Shown here: positions 63,808-64,000 of the stretch, piece by piece
Layout: each line of letters starts with the position of its first letter
Numbering within the stretch: position 1 is the first letter of the stretch
NCBI GenBank assembly: GCA_029747015.1
Contig: JAKOGI010000025.1
Span: 124,001 to 188,000, forward strand
DNA from: Carnegiea gigantea
Lineage: Eukaryota; Streptophyta; Magnoliopsida; Caryophyllales; Cactaceae
Reading direction: 5' to 3'
DNA: 64,000 nucleotides
The notes under the pieces: generated by a model
Database searches by the model: none
The model's input: only the letters and a program-made list of their open reading frames with translations
What the model was told of the DNA's origin: nothing
Translations under genes and position numbers: made by a program

Positions 63808-64000
63808 ATGTTGAAAATGGAAGCAGAAGCAACAAATCAATCGTTCAGCCAAATTTCCAGACAAAGTGAAGGCTATAACAATGATCCACTCTTCTTACAA
63901 GCTTCAGATCATCCAGGTATACAGCTTACTAGCATAAAATTGAATGGTACAAATTTCCAGCAATGGAGTAGGTCTGTTAAGATTGCTTTGAGAACTAGAA
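63808..64000 (+). CDS. gag: N-terminal part of a copia gag, cut by the window end
   Basis: From ATG 63808 (an alternative ATG is at 63817) the frame stays open for 64 codons to the window end. It reads MLKMEAEATNQSFSQ, then NNDPLFLQASDHPGIQLTSI and LNGTNFQQWSRSVKIALRTR. DPLxLxxSDHPGxxL and WSRSVKIAL are the N-terminal signature of gag from a large class of plant copia elements (RetroTran_gag N-terminal domain). The spacing from LTR and primer-binding site is right. This element could be intact, but only its first 535 bases are in the window. Confidence 0.85.
   Translation, partial: MLKMEAEATNQSFSQISRQSEGYNNDPLFLQASDHPGIQLTSIKLNGTNFQQWSRSVKIALRTR

Noticed and set aside
1..64000. A wholly new gene system
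   Set aside because: Every long open frame with protein character falls into known plant gene or retroelement families; the rest is non-coding or too decayed to support a claim.

Overview
The window comes from a dicot-type plant nuclear genome; the species cannot be named from the sequence. The evidence is intron-containing genes with plant splice sites, Cf-9/RLP-type leucine-rich-repeat receptor-like proteins (LRR-RLPs), a plant group-3 sulfate transporter, a plant NEK kinase, a plant GLYI-type glyoxalase, and plant retrotransposon lineages (SIRE- and Tork-type Ty1/copia, Ty3/gypsy chromovirus, L1 and RTE LINEs) primed by initiator tRNA-Met. It looks like an accessory, repeat-rich resistance-gene-like cluster in which most genes are broken.

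Layout. 0.3-6.7 kb: decayed sulfate-transporter copy 1 (plus strand; exons 1-3), with an L1 LINE in intron 2 and a CACTA-like relic in intron 1. 6.9-8.1 kb: RTE LINE fragment. 8.1-10.6 kb: RLP pseudogene A (minus), carrying a stray glyoxalase 3' fragment. 10.9-13.6 kb: the one long open RLP, which stops before its membrane anchor. 17.7-19.0 kb: a two-exon glyoxalase/VOC gene (minus), the only host gene that looks fully intact. 19.9-20.2, 20.8-24.1 and 25.2-26.9 kb: RLP fragment and two RLP pseudogenes (minus). 27.3-28.6 kb: NEK kinase pseudogene (minus). 30.3-31.3 kb: inverted-repeat element filled with about 175-bp tandem repeats. 33.0-34.3 kb: solo LTR. 35.3-54.7 kb: sulfate-transporter copy 2, whose exon 1 is split by a 12.2-kb SIRE-like copia element that itself contains a 2.7-kb deleted Tork-like element; intron 1 carries a young 4.7-kb Tork element. 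55.3-58.0 kb: RLP pseudogene 5 (minus), cut by a gypsy chromovirus (58.0-63.2 kb). A copia RNase H fragment and the start of another copia element run off the window end.

The unit [sulfate transporter plus strand, then RLP minus strand] occurs twice, at about 0.3-10.6 and 35.3-58.0 kb, so the region has undergone segmental duplication. Copy 1 lacks the two copia elements found in copy 2 and serves as their natural empty site. The insertion order can therefore be read: relic CACTA sequence, then duplication, then SIRE, then nested Tork derivative; the intron-1 Tork element looks youngest because its LTRs are nearly identical.

Functionally, a working RLP would be a plasma-membrane immune or developmental receptor lacking a kinase. 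None here keeps both an open frame and its transmembrane tail. I found no sign of a wholly new biological system. The most unusual items are the nested insertions with visible empty sites, an in-frame gag-protease-only copia derivative, a MITE inside an LRR exon, an RLP deletion at repeated LRR sequence, and the tandem-repeat-filled inverted-repeat element.
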